A DNA stretch of 40,608 bases from Brevibacillus fortis (lineage in GTDB: Bacteria; Bacillota; Bacilli; Brevibacillales; Brevibacillaceae). Position 1 is the first letter of the stretch. Each line of letters opens with the position of its first letter. The stretch spans positions 1 through 40,608 of the forward strand of contig NZ_PXZM01000042.1 in NCBI RefSeq assembly GCF_003013395.1. The letters run 5' to 3'. Made by a program: the position numbers and the translations under genes. Below, one piece after another: positions 24,816-32,697 of the stretch. The notes below the pieces were generated by a model. It was not told the DNA's origin. It ran no database searches and saw only the letters and a program-made list of their open reading frames with translations.

Positions 24816-25370
24816 TTACAACGTCTTTTGTCCTGGCTTCCAGTTCGCCGGGCACAGACCGCCTGCTTGCAGGGCTTGCAAAATACGAGTCGTCTCAGCC
24901 ACGCTGCGACCTACGTTCATGTCTGTTACCACTTGGTAGCGCAGAATGCCGTCTGGATCGATGATGAACAAGCCACGATGAGCCGCACCAGTCTCTTCAT
25001 CGAGGACACCATAAGCTCGTGCCGTCTCTTTTTTGAAGTCGCTCGCGAGCGGGAAGTTTACTTCACCGATGCCGTTTTCATCTCGCGGTGTTTTGATCCA
25101 TGCCCGGTGCGTATGTACGCTATCCGTGGATACGCCCAGCACTTCGCAATCCAAATCTTCGAACTCTTCCATGTTGTCACTAAACGAAGTTACCTCTGTC
25201 GGGCAAACAAATGTGAAGTCGAAGGGCCAGAAGAACAAAATCAGCCATTTTCCTTTGTAATCAGCCAGCGACACACGTTCTTCCAGTGTCTCGATGTTTT
25301 TCGTTGTCAGCATGTTAAAATCAGGTGCCGGTTTTCCTACTTGAAGTTGTACCGTTTGTTGTGTTGTCAT
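24816..25370 (-). CDS. ahpC: AhpC-type 2-Cys peroxiredoxin
   Basis: The 184-residue peroxiredoxin reduces hydrogen peroxide and organic peroxides. The peroxidatic cysteine is in FTFVCPTEV and the resolving cysteine in GGLCPANWKPG. The family length and the WPFDF motif are normal. Its reductant should be the two genes transcribed just before it, a glutaredoxin-like protein and a TrxB-type flavoprotein, rather than a fused AhpF. AAAGGAGAG precedes ATG 25370, 35 bp after the glutaredoxin stop. It is the last gene of the operon, followed by a strong terminator. Confidence 0.92.
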   Translation of the reverse strand: MTTQQTVQLQVGKPAPDFNMLTTKNIETLEERVSLADYKGKWLILFFWPFDFTFVCPTEVTSFSDNMEEFEDLDCEVLGVSTDSVHTHRAWIKTPRDENGIGEVNFPLASDFKKETARAYGVLDEETGAAHRGLFIIDPDGILRYQVVTDMNVGRSVAETTRILQALQAGGLCPANWKPGQKTL

Positions 25371-25405
25371 GATAAATCTCTCCTTTTTATGGTTTCGGGT
25401 GAAAA

Positions 25406-25654
25406 TTACTTCGCAGTCTCTTCCAATGCTGCCAATGCTTTTTTGATACGTGTCGGGTTGAATCCCAAAATTTGCTTCTCACCAATGACTGTCAATGGAA
25501 CAGACATTACACCTAAACGGCTTAGCTCTTGGCCGTACTCTTCTTTTTCATCGATGTTTCGCTCTTCGAAAGAAATGTCTTGTTCTATCAAATACGTCTT
25601 TAATTGCTTGCAGAAGTTGCAATTGGTGCTGGAGTATACGATTGCTTGTGCCAT
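25406..25654 (-). CDS. Glutaredoxin/NrdH-like redox carrier
   Basis: The 82-residue thioredoxin-fold protein has the active site SSTNCNFCKQLK near residue 12, the cis-proline segment MSVPLTVIGE and a GFNP tail. A C-x-x-C site and small size are typical of glutaredoxin-like and NrdH carriers reduced by thioredoxin-reductase-like enzymes. Lying between the flavoprotein and AhpC, it most likely carries electrons between them. AAAGGGAG precedes ATG 25654, with a 21-bp gap to the flavoprotein stop. Confidence 0.87.
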   Translation of the reverse strand: MAQAIVYSSTNCNFCKQLKTYLIEQDISFEERNIDEKEEYGQELSRLGVMSVPLTVIGEKQILGFNPTRIKKALAALEETAK

Positions 25655-25675
25655 GTTTGATTCTCTCCCTTTCTT

Positions 25676-26599
25676 CTATTTGTATTGTGGGACGACTTTA
25701 GATCGCTTGTTGATGTATTTGTCTACAGCCATGGCCGCAATGGCACCGTCTGCCGCAGCGACTACTGCTTGCTTCACAGCTGTTTTGCGTACCTCACCCG
25801 CTCCAAATACGCCTGGAACAGAAGACTGCATGAACTCATCTAGAATCATAAATCCTTCATCATCGAGGGGGACTTGTCCATCCAAGAAATCGGTACCGGG
25901 CTTGCTGCCAGACAGGAAGACGAAGACTCCGTCTACGGACAGCATTTCTTCTGTTCCTTCTGCCGTGCGAATGCGCAACCCTTCGACCGCCTTCTCCCCC
26001 ACGATTTCCAGAGGGCGTGTACGGAAACGCATTTCTGTGTTTGGCAACTCAGGTAGTTCTTCTACGCCTTGAAGATCAGCGCGTGGCACCAAGAAAGTGA
26101 TTTTGTCCGTAAATTTGGTTAGCGCATGCGCTTCTTCCAATGCTTCCTCGGTATCACCGATGACCGCCACGTGCTTGCCTTCATAAAAAGCTCCGTCGCA
26201 TGTCGCGCAAGTGCTTACGCCTCGCCCGAGCAATTGCTCATCTCCTGGGAGCATTCGGTTACGTCCTTTGGAACCAGTCGCTACGATCACAGCCTTCGCT
26301 TCGAAAGTACCATGCGCCGTAAAGATACTTTTTTCTTCATCCTCTACATCTACCGCAGAAATCGTAGTCTGAATGAATTCTGCACCGAAGCCCTCCGCTT
26401 GTCTGCGCATTTTATCCAATAGTTCCTTGCCAGTCATCTCGCCTTCCACTCCTGGGTAGTTGGCGATTTTATGTGTCAGGGCAAGTGCCCCTGTTCCGGG
26501 TGCCTTATCGATGACGAGCGTCTTTAGATTTCCACGAGCTGTATAAATGGCAGCGGATGTACCAGCCGGTCCTCCACCGATAATGATGACATCATACAT
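25676..26599 (-). CDS. Thioredoxin-reductase/AhpF-like flavoprotein
   Basis: The 307-residue flavoprotein has IIGGGPAGTSAAIYTAR (FAD), the redox pair CATCDGAFYEGK, a second nucleotide-binding segment HVAVIGDTEEALEEA and the C-terminal GVFGAGEVRKTAVKQAVVAAADGA. It lacks the N-terminal thioredoxin-like domain of true AhpF, and the adjacent glutaredoxin-like gene supplies that function. The C-terminal GAGEVR replaces the common GAGD, an uncommon variant. It is the promoter-proximal gene, behind PerR/Fur-like boxes; GGAAAGGGGG precedes ATG 26599 at a long spacing. Confidence 0.88.
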   Translation of the reverse strand: MYDVIIIGGGPAGTSAAIYTARGNLKTLVIDKAPGTGALALTHKIANYPGVEGEMTGKELLDKMRRQAEGFGAEFIQTTISAVDVEDEEKSIFTAHGTFEAKAVIVATGSKGRNRMLPGDEQLLGRGVSTCATCDGAFYEGKHVAVIGDTEEALEEAHALTKFTDKITFLVPRADLQGVEELPELPNTEMRFRTRPLEIVGEKAVEGLRIRTAEGTEEMLSVDGVFVFLSGSKPGTDFLDGQVPLDDEGFMILDEFMQSSVPGVFGAGEVRKTAVKQAVVAAADGAIAAMAVDKYINKRSKVVPQYK

Positions 26600-26628
26600 G
26601 AGCGGCGCCCCCTTTCCTTATTATCAAA

Positions 26629-26643
26629 TTATAATTATTATCA
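26629..26643. promoter_or_regulatory. PerR/Fur-type box 1
   Basis: TTATAATTATTATCA differs from the PerR consensus TTATAATnATTATAA at one position and from the Fur box TGATAATnATTATCA at one position. It lies 17-31 bases downstream of the -10 box, where binding would block elongation. The gene content (AhpC and its reductases) favours PerR. Confidence 0.7.
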
Positions 26644-26659
26644 ACTAGGAACAATTATC

Positions 26660-26687
26660 ATTGTACTTGATATAATTTGAAAGTCAA
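26660..26687 (-). promoter_or_regulatory. Sigma-A promoter of the peroxide operon
   Basis: On the minus strand TTGACT (26682-26687) and TACAAT (26660-26665) are 16 bases apart. The -10 lies in the palindrome ACAATTATCATTGT (26651-26664), and PerR-like boxes sit on both sides of the promoter. Confidence 0.7.
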
Positions 26688-26694
26688 TATCTTT

Positions 26695-26709
26695 TTATAA
26701 TTATTTTAA
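26695..26709. promoter_or_regulatory. PerR-type box 2
   Basis: TTATAATTATTTTAA differs from the PerR consensus at one position. It lies just upstream of the -35 and 132 bp before the small Cys-rich gene on the other strand, so it could also affect that gene. Confidence 0.55.
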
Positions 26710-26841
26710 ATAAGGATTTTCCAGAACTACTCCCCTACTTTTGAAGGCCATCCATTTTCAGCATCTGAGACAACAAGTCCAATCAAATAAGAAATAAGCC
26801 GAATACGCTACCTTACATCTTCTGAAAAGAGGTGATATCTT

Positions 26842-26997
26842 TTGAAAAAGAAAAAATCCAAGAAGTTCAAGAAAATAAATGGTCGTTTGGTACAATGTCC
26901 ACCTGGTCCTAATCCATTTCCAGATTTTTGTCACCTGTGTTACTGGCAAGAAACATGGGGGCGATCATGTGGATGGTGTTGTAGATTTCCAGAGTAG
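26842..26997 (+). CDS. Small Cys-rich basic protein, 51 residues, TTG start
   Basis: I do not recognise this protein. The start is decided by AGAGGTGAT lying 5 bases before TTG 26842; no ATG is in frame. The product has a basic N-terminus (KKKKSKKFKK), a Pro-rich middle (CPPGPNPFPDF) and six cysteines at 19, 30, 33, 43, 46 and 47, giving CHLC and CGWCC with a His at 31. The two CxxC-like pairs could bind zinc or another metal, or form disulfides. There is no signal peptide. It stands alone, divergent from the peroxide operon, with a hairpin 24 bases after its stop. The site, codon pattern and stop placement favour a real gene. A short antisense frame covers the area but lacks such a site. Confidence 0.65.
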   Translation: MKKKKSKKFKKINGRLVQCPPGPNPFPDFCHLCYWQETWGRSCGWCCRFPE

Positions 26998-27020
26998 TTG
27001 ACTTTGCTTATAAAGATAGA

Positions 27021-27063
27021 GGGACAATTCCTTTCGTCTATACTAGACTTACGGGATTGTCCC
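27021..27063. terminator. GGGACAAT hairpin after the Cys-rich gene
   Basis: GGGACAAT (27021-27028) pairs with ATTGTCCC (27056-27063). It is related in sequence to the terminator at 24731-24782, including the CGTCTA-type inner part. No T-run follows on the plus strand, so it is a weak terminator or an mRNA-stabilising hairpin. Confidence 0.5.
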
Positions 27064-27118
27064 TTACACATACATACTTATCTGTATTATTTTACGATTC
27101 CGAATTCAATCCATTTCG

Positions 27119-27147
27119 TTGACGAAACAAGTAAATCAGGATAAAGT
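27119..27147 (+). promoter_or_regulatory. Sigma-A promoter of nhaC
   Basis: TTGACG (27119-27124) and TAAAGT (27142-27147) are 17 bases apart. The predicted leader of ~100 bases contains the 8-bp repeat tract. An inverted pair, AAATCAGG at 27133-27140 and CCTGATTT at 27233-27240, brackets the tract. Confidence 0.6.
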
Positions 27148-27164
27148 ACCACTAACACTTGAAC

Positions 27165-27212
27165 GCACAAAAGCAAAAAAGCAAGAAAGCACAAAAGTAC
27201 GAAAGTATAAAT
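27165..27212. repeat. Six degenerate 8-bp tandem repeats in the nhaC leader
   Basis: Six consecutive octamers start with G and end in A-rich sequence: GCACAAAA, GCAAAAAA, GCAAGAAA, GCACAAAA, GTACGAAA, GTATAAAT. The first and fourth are identical. The tract lies between promoter and ribosome binding site and should be in the untranslated leader. Confidence 0.7.
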
Positions 27213-27257
27213 GTACCTTCTCACTGCTTCAGCCTGATTTAACAAGGAGTTGCCATT

Positions 27258-28610
27258 ATGAATAAGCCATTATCTTTTTCTCAAAGCATTTGGGTGCTTG
27301 TCACCGTATTCGGAATCTTGTTTCCCGCCCTTTTCTGGGGCAAAGTTGAGCCGCATATGCCGCTCTTCCTCGCAACCATTGGAGCTGCCACGCTTCTCTT
27401 CCTGTTCGGCGTTTCGTGGAAGCAAATGGAGGAGGGCTTGATCAAAGGAATTCAAACCGCGATTGCCCCCATGCTGATTCTTTCCTTAATCGGCATTTTG
27501 ATTGGGGTATGGATGATGAGTGGTACCGTTCCGATGATTCTGCATCTCGGCATTTCGATCATCTCACCGGAGTACTTCACACTCTCTGCTCTGTTTCTGA
27601 CGGTAATCGTTTCTTCCGTTACAGGAAGCTCTTTTACCACGATTAGTACAGTAGGGGTCGCTATGATGGGGGTCTCCACTGCACTCGGACTTGATCCGTT
27701 AATTACAGCCGGAGCCATTATTTGTGGGGCATGCTTTGGGGATAAAATGTCGCCGCTCTCCGATACGACCAACTTTGCAGCAGCAATTGCGGGCGTTACT
27801 TTGTCGGAGCACGTCAAGTTCATGTCACGCACTGCCATTCCTGCCCTTATCATTACCGCGATTTTCTTCGGAATTCAAGGACAAAGTGCCAGTGTTAATC
27901 TAGACGCCATTCAAGAAATCCAGCTTGCTCTGGAACAAAACTTCTCGCTTGGCCTTTTATCGCTGCTACCAGCATTCGTCGTCCTGTTATGTTCAGCGCT
28001 GCGAAAGCCGATTTTGCCTACATTGGTATTCGGGATTTTGAGTGGGATTGTCACAGCTGCGCTTTCGGAAGGAGTTACCTCTCCCGTCGAATGGATGACG
28101 GTCATGCAAAAAGGCTTCGTCAGCAATATCGCCAATGAAGCCGTTGCATCGATTGTTGACCGCGGTGGACTGTTGTCGATGACCTGGTCCCTCGCCTTGA
28201 TTCTGATTGCCTTGTCTTTAGGTGGTATCCTGCAATACAGCGGTGTGTTTCATGCTCTCTTTTCCGGATTCATCAATCGAATCAAACGGGATGCTGAGAT
28301 GGTCGGACTTGCCGGATCTTCTTCTATTCTCGTGAATCTTCTGACAGGAGAACAATACTTGTCCATCCTGCTCCCTGGGCAAATGTTTCGTGAAGCATTT
28401 GCAGCTCGGGGAATGGCGGCCAGACGACTGTCTCGTACTCTCGAAGACTGCGGGACACTCGTCAACCCACTCATTCCATGGGGCGTAAGTGGTGCATTCT
28501 TTACAGCTACCCTGCATGTATCCACACTGGAATACTTGCCTTATGTCATTTACCTGTGGGTCTCTCCCATACTGACGTTTCTATTCGCCATGCGTCAGCA
28601 GAAAGCTTAG
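27258..28610 (+). CDS. nhaC: NhaC-family Na+/H+ antiporter
   Basis: The 450-residue membrane protein has about 11 hydrophobic segments and NhaC-family signatures: TGSSFTTISTVGVAMMGV and GAIICGACFGDKMSPLSDTTNFAAAIAGV. These exchange cytosolic Na+ for protons; a malate- or lactate-coupled exchange, as in MleN, is possible within the family and cannot be excluded by eye. AAGGAG lies 8 bases before ATG 27258. It stands alone on the plus strand and its stop overlaps the convergent GGDEF gene by four bases, without a terminator between them. Confidence 0.88.
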   Translation: MNKPLSFSQSIWVLVTVFGILFPALFWGKVEPHMPLFLATIGAATLLFLFGVSWKQMEEGLIKGIQTAIAPMLILSLIGILIGVWMMSGTVPMILHLGISIISPEYFTLSALFLTVIVSSVTGSSFTTISTVGVAMMGVSTALGLDPLITAGAIICGACFGDKMSPLSDTTNFAAAIAGVTLSEHVKFMSRTAIPALIITAIFFGIQGQSASVNLDAIQEIQLALEQNFSLGLLSLLPAFVVLLCSALRKPILPTLVFGILSGIVTAALSEGVTSPVEWMTVMQKGFVSNIANEAVASIVDRGGLLSMTWSLALILIALSLGGILQYSGVFHALFSGFINRIKRDAEMVGLAGSSSILVNLLTGEQYLSILLPGQMFREAFAARGMAARRLSRTLEDCGTLVNPLIPWGVSGAFFTATLHVSTLEYLPYVIYLWVSPILTFLFAMRQQKA

Positions 28611-29821
28611 CCGGCTGCATACACGGTCGTACAATTTTTTCCTTTGCGCTTGGAGCGGTACAGTGCCTCATCTGCTGCCCGCTTCAAGCTATCTGCCGTG
28701 TTTGCGTCTTGGGGGTAGCGCGCAATGCCAACACTGACCGCAATCAAAATGCAGCAATCGTCCTGTGTTAAGGGGCGCAAGCGCAAATATTCTCGAATGG
28801 CATGCGCTTTTTCCTCAGCCAACTCCATGGACGATCCTGGGCAGAGCAGCATGAACTCGTCTCCCGCATAACGATACGCAGTATCCTCTGGTCCAGCCAC
28901 TTCTTTCATCGCTTCGGCAATTTGCTTGATCAGTGCGTCCCCTGCATGATGACCATAATGGTCGTTCACCGCTTTCAAGCTGTCTGAATCCAGCATGATC
29001 AAAGAGACAGACGTATCCTCTTCACTCAGCAGCTTTTCCAAATCACGGTGGAAAGCACGATAGTTTGCAATCCCAGTCAGCTCATCCTGAAACGACATCT
29101 GGTACATTCGCTCATACAAACGCGCGGTCTCGATAGCACTTGCTACCTGAAAACCAATGATTTTCAGTAGTTCCTCGTGCTCTTTTTTATAGGCGAATTC
29201 TCGATAAGACTGGGCAGAAATAACGCCTTTGATCTGATTCCCCAGCATGAGTGGAACGAAAATGCATGTATTCGTATCAATTTCCGGGCTTCCCCAGCGA
29301 ATCATTTCTGGCTCGCTTGGCTCGTTCTTCATCGTCTTGATGTGGATAGTTTCCCGTGTATCAATCACTTTGGACACCATCGCCTGCCCATAGGGTATCG
29401 TGAGCGGACCGTAATTGACTTCACTATCGATGCTGATCGGGATTTTGATCTCACTGTCTCCTTCATCATAAAAGGCAATAAAGAAAGCATCTGCACGCAT
29501 GACGCGCGAGACCAGTTCGAATGCTTTCCACAAAATTTTGCTTTCCTCAAACGTTTTGGCAAAAATGTGGCTGAGATCGTGTAAAATTTTCATATGCTCG
29601 GAGATCCACATCATTTCGGTTACCTTATTGCGCAGCTCCACAATCTGCTTCAGCAATTCTGCATGCAAAACACTGTCCTGTTCCGACAGCATACTGTCTA
29701 CCTCTCGAGATAACGCTTCGACCTCGCCAAGCTCGACTTCTTCTATGTTGCCAAGCCATTGGCTATAACGCTCCAACAGCTGTCTTGCATACGCTTCTCT
29801 AACGACATGCTTCTCATGCAT
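28607..29821 (-). CDS. GAF-GGDEF diguanylate cyclase
   Basis: The 404-residue soluble protein has a helical N-terminal ~80 residues, a GAF domain (about 85-235) and a GGDEF domain (about 240-402). The active-site motif is AGDEF (319-323), an active variant; metal and substrate residues appear as MLDSDSLKAVND. No RxxD inhibitory site precedes the motif, so product inhibition is probably absent. It should make c-di-GMP in response to a GAF ligand. I chose ATG 29821, 7 bases after GGAGG; a TTG two codons upstream abuts the site. It is the third gene of a set with a histidine kinase and a DUF3870 protein. Confidence 0.9.
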   Translation of the reverse strand: MHEKHVVREAYARQLLERYSQWLGNIEEVELGEVEALSREVDSMLSEQDSVLHAELLKQIVELRNKVTEMMWISEHMKILHDLSHIFAKTFEESKILWKAFELVSRVMRADAFFIAFYDEGDSEIKIPISIDSEVNYGPLTIPYGQAMVSKVIDTRETIHIKTMKNEPSEPEMIRWGSPEIDTNTCIFVPLMLGNQIKGVISAQSYREFAYKKEHEELLKIIGFQVASAIETARLYERMYQMSFQDELTGIANYRAFHRDLEKLLSEEDTSVSLIMLDSDSLKAVNDHYGHHAGDALIKQIAEAMKEVAGPEDTAYRYAGDEFMLLCPGSSMELAEEKAHAIREYLRLRPLTQDDCCILIAVSVGIARYPQDANTADSLKRAADEALYRSKRKGKNCTTVYAAG

Positions 29822-29848
29822 ATTCAACCCTCCGGCTATTGGGTAGCT

Positions 29849-30163
29849 TTACGCTTTTTTTTCATGATATCGCTCAATAGCTGCACGGATAGCTTGCAAG
29901 ACAGCTCCTTGACCAGGTGCTAGAAAACGTTCTTGGATCGCCTTCGTGATATCCTGCATTCCATCTGCAACCGTCTTGCCTACAAGCAAGCTCACCAAAA
30001 ACTCGCTCGTCTTGTCCATGACAAAGGTAAAGCTGGCGTCGCAAATCACTTCGGCGTCTACATCGATGATGAGTACACAGCCTACCATAGTAGAAACCTC
30101 GTACAAGGTAGTTCCCTTGGGGATTTGGGCGAAACCTGCTGTCAGTACCGTATTGTTGTTCAT
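29849..30163 (-). CDS. DUF3870 domain protein
   Basis: The 104-residue protein matches the DUF3870 pattern as I know it: an N-terminal GFAQIPKGTTLYE, a hydrophobic VGCVLIIDVDAEVICDASFTFV core, FLVSLLVGKTVADGM, and a helical end with ERF. The function is unknown. It is soluble, without signal peptide or cysteine cluster. GGAGG lies 8 bases before ATG 30163. It sits 12 bp after the histidine kinase and 27 bp before the cyclase, so the three are probably co-transcribed. Confidence 0.75.
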   Translation of the reverse strand: MNNNTVLTAGFAQIPKGTTLYEVSTMVGCVLIIDVDAEVICDASFTFVMDKTSEFLVSLLVGKTVADGMQDITKAIQERFLAPGQGAVLQAIRAAIERYHEKKA

Positions 30164-30175
30164 CTAGTCGTCCTC

Positions 30176-31588
30176 CTAGCTACTGATCGGCAAGCATACC
30201 TCGACTGCCGTTCCGTTACCTGGGGTGCTTATCAACCGCAGGGTCCCCCGATGGTTCTCGATGATTTTGCGGCTCACCATCAATCCCAGCCCCGTCCCCG
30301 TTTCCTTCGTCGTGAAAAAGGCCTCTCCCAATCTCGCCAGCTGATTAGCCGGAATCCCCACCCCATTGTCTTCAAACCGAATGACGACTCGGTCATCTTC
30401 ACAGCGCAGGCGGATCACAATTTCTCCATTCCCTGAAGTCGCTTCGATCCCATTTTTCAAAAAGTTAATGAAGGCTTGCTTCAATTGATTTTCATCGCAA
30501 TGGATCAAGGGGACTTCCGATTCGAAAACGACCTGAATCATGACTTTATTCAAAATCGCCTCCGTCTCCAAGAGCGTAACCACATGCGTGATTAGGTTGG
30601 ACAGATCGCGGGCTTCAAACACCGCAGTATGCGGCTTCGCCAAGACCAACAGCTCCGTGACAATCATCTCGATGCGCGCCAATTCCGAGCTCATAATCGA
30701 AAAGTACTCCGGCTTTCTCATGCCATCCTTTTGCATTAATTGCACAAAGCCTTTTAGCGAGGTCAGCGGATTGCGTATCTCATGTGCGATCCCTGCCGCC
30801 AATTGCCCGACCAGCGCGAGTTTTTCCGAGTTTTGCAAAAATTCTTGCGCCCGTTTGCGTTCCGTAATATCGCGGATCAGTATATACATGGAGGACTTGT
30901 CCTGAATCGTCACAGATGTTCCACACACTTCTACCTCCGTCCGACTGCCATCCAAGCGGATCAGCTCGACCTCTATCGGCGCGGCCGTTTCCCCCTCTTC
31001 TAAAATGCGAAGAAGCCCCTTGATCTTCGATACATCACGCGGATGGAAAAACGACTGAAACGGATACCATAACAGCTCGTCAAAGCCGGATGCCCCAACT
31101 AGTTGAATCCCTGCTTGGTTGACGTATTGAAGCTCCCCAGCATGGTAGATGAACGCACCTTCCCCGGAAATATCCAATACTCTGCACTGTTTGGGACCAT
31201 GACTGTCCCCAAATACGGTCGGAAGCTTCTGCACCATCGCATAATACCCAATAGACGTGCCTTCCTCCCAAAAGGTTCCATATGTAATATGCACGGGAAT
31301 ACTTGTCCCATCCTTATGACGAAAAGCGGTGAAAAATGGTCTCGGATCGCCATTCATCGCAAATTGGGTTTGAAGACGTACCATTTCCTGTTCTTCCGAA
31401 ACAGCCAGCTTCCAAAATGAGTACCCTTCCCATTCTTCTACAGAGTAGCCATTCAACACTTGGCAGGCAGGATTCCCTTTAAAAACTTTACCATATTGAT
31501 CTAGCAGAAAAGTGGCCTGAATCATTTGATCAAAAAAGGAACGATAGAGATGACCACTTCTCCATCCACTGTCCAATAAGTTTTTCAT
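30176..31588 (-). CDS. Soluble PAS-PAS histidine kinase (sporulation-kinase type)
   Basis: The 470-residue kinase has two PAS domains (about 14-120 and 135-245), a HisKA domain with H269 in AAGIAHEIRNPLTSLKGFVQLM, and an HATPase domain (FINFLKNGIEAT, RFEDNGVGIPANQL, GTGLGLMVSRKII). There is no membrane segment, as in cytosolic Bacillus sporulation kinases KinA and KinE; input to the Spo0A phosphorelay is plausible but unproven. ATG 31588 follows GGAGGGAGGGG; an upstream frame to 31657 has no support. No partner response regulator is adjacent, typical of phosphorelay kinases. Confidence 0.88.
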   Translation of the reverse strand: MKNLLDSGWRSGHLYRSFFDQMIQATFLLDQYGKVFKGNPACQVLNGYSVEEWEGYSFWKLAVSEEQEMVRLQTQFAMNGDPRPFFTAFRHKDGTSIPVHITYGTFWEEGTSIGYYAMVQKLPTVFGDSHGPKQCRVLDISGEGAFIYHAGELQYVNQAGIQLVGASGFDELLWYPFQSFFHPRDVSKIKGLLRILEEGETAAPIEVELIRLDGSRTEVEVCGTSVTIQDKSSMYILIRDITERKRAQEFLQNSEKLALVGQLAAGIAHEIRNPLTSLKGFVQLMQKDGMRKPEYFSIMSSELARIEMIVTELLVLAKPHTAVFEARDLSNLITHVVTLLETEAILNKVMIQVVFESEVPLIHCDENQLKQAFINFLKNGIEATSGNGEIVIRLRCEDDRVVIRFEDNGVGIPANQLARLGEAFFTTKETGTGLGLMVSRKIIENHRGTLRLISTPGNGTAVEVCLPISS

Positions 31589-31725
31589 CGTGCCCCTCCC
31601 TCCTGGGACGAGAAAACGGCTACTCCAAATTAAGGAAATAGCCTGCAACGTTCTCAAATCCTATTCTCATCCAATTTTACCCTATTCGTTCTGTTGTTTC
31701 CATCCCTCGGAAAAATTAAAATGTA

Positions 31726-32697
31726 CTATTTTTCCAGTAACGCTGCGCTGACACGCAGTTGATCTGCTATTTTCCCGTCTACAACTAAGCCCAGCTGTGT
31801 AACAGCCGCAACCAGCGCTCCGACGACAGGGGGGACGGTGGGAATGACTGTTTGAAACGAAGCTCTCGCAACTAGTTGTTCCCGAAGTATTGTACTGGCC
31901 GTTAACAATCCTCCTGCCAAAACGACTGGTACGGGCTTCTGGACCTTTTTTAAGCAAGCATCTGCTAATTCTAACAAATCTTCCACTGCTTGCATGATCA
32001 ATGCATTCGCCACCGGATCGCCTAGTGCGGCAGCTTGTTCCACGAGCTGACTCGTTTTTGCCAGCTCCATTCGCGGATTGCTTCCCTCGTAGATCAGGCT
32101 GATCAGCTCATCAGGCCGCTCCACGCCATAATAGTCCATAAACAGTCGCGTCAGCACTGTCGATTCACCGCGCCCATCGTATTCGCGCATGACGGCGATT
32201 GCCGCTTTTTTGCCCAAATCAAACCCGCTGCCCTCATCTCCTATCAGATACCCCCATCCGCCTACACGGTGTCGCGCCCCCTCTTTTGAAAAGGCACAGG
32301 CAATCGAGCCCGTACCGGCTAGGAGAACGATGCCTGGCTGCCCCCACGTCCCAGCGTAAAGGGCTGCGATTACATCATTATCAATCAACAGCCGTTCTCC
32401 CCACTCATCGGCAAAGGCATGCTGTAATCTCTCCTTGATCTGCGGACGGTCTGCACCGCCAAGTCCGATAAACAGACCAGCTACTTCCTCTTCTTTGGCC
32501 CCTGCCTTTATCCTCACAGCATCAATGAGTTGGCGTAGAGTAGCTTCCACATCTCCCCAGCTTCTAGAAAGCGGGTTTGATGATTCCCCCGCCACAATTG
32601 CCTGTACCTGTCCCGCCTCATTGCAGATGGCTGCCTTAGTTTTGCTTCCGCCTCCATCGATCCCGATAAACCACTTTTTCCCATTACTTGACTGCAC
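31726..32697 (-). CDS. BadF-type N-acetylglucosamine/MurNAc kinase
   Basis: The 323-residue ATPase-fold sugar kinase has the phosphate-1 motif FIGIDGGGSKTKAAI at the N-terminus, LIDNDVIAALYAG, the phosphate-2 motif LLAGTGSIACAF, GDEGSGFDLGKKA and VVLAGGLLTAS. These match the BadF/BadG group that includes eukaryotic NAGK and bacterial MurK, which phosphorylate GlcNAc and/or MurNAc. The start is GTG 32697, overlapping the permease stop by 14 bases, with GGAGGGG upstream. It is the last gene of the importer operon, so it would phosphorylate the imported amino sugar. Confidence 0.87.
   Translation of the reverse strand: MQSSNGKKWFIGIDGGGSKTKAAICNEAGQVQAIVAGESSNPLSRSWGDVEATLRQLIDAVRIKAGAKEEEVAGLFIGLGGADRPQIKERLQHAFADEWGERLLIDNDVIAALYAGTWGQPGIVLLAGTGSIACAFSKEGARHRVGGWGYLIGDEGSGFDLGKKAAIAVMREYDGRGESTVLTRLFMDYYGVERPDELISLIYEGSNPRMELAKTSQLVEQAAALGDPVANALIMQAVEDLLELADACLKKVQKPVPVVLAGGLLTASTILREQLVARASFQTVIPTVPPVVGALVAAVTQLGLVVDGKIADQLRVSAALLEK

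Noticed and set aside
24828..26072. 414-codon plus-strand frame opposite the peroxide operon
   Set aside because: It is a shadow of ahpC, the glutaredoxin-like gene and the flavoprotein, all of which have clear motifs and ribosome binding sites.
26761..26841. Sigma-K-like AATACGCTA at 26802-26810 before the Cys-rich gene
   Set aside because: The -10 misses one defined base and no AC motif lies 16-17 bases upstream.
31589..31725. Sigma-H-like -35 (ATAGGATTT, minus strand) upstream of the histidine kinase
   Set aside because: The -35 fits well but no GAAT-type -10 lies at the proper distance.
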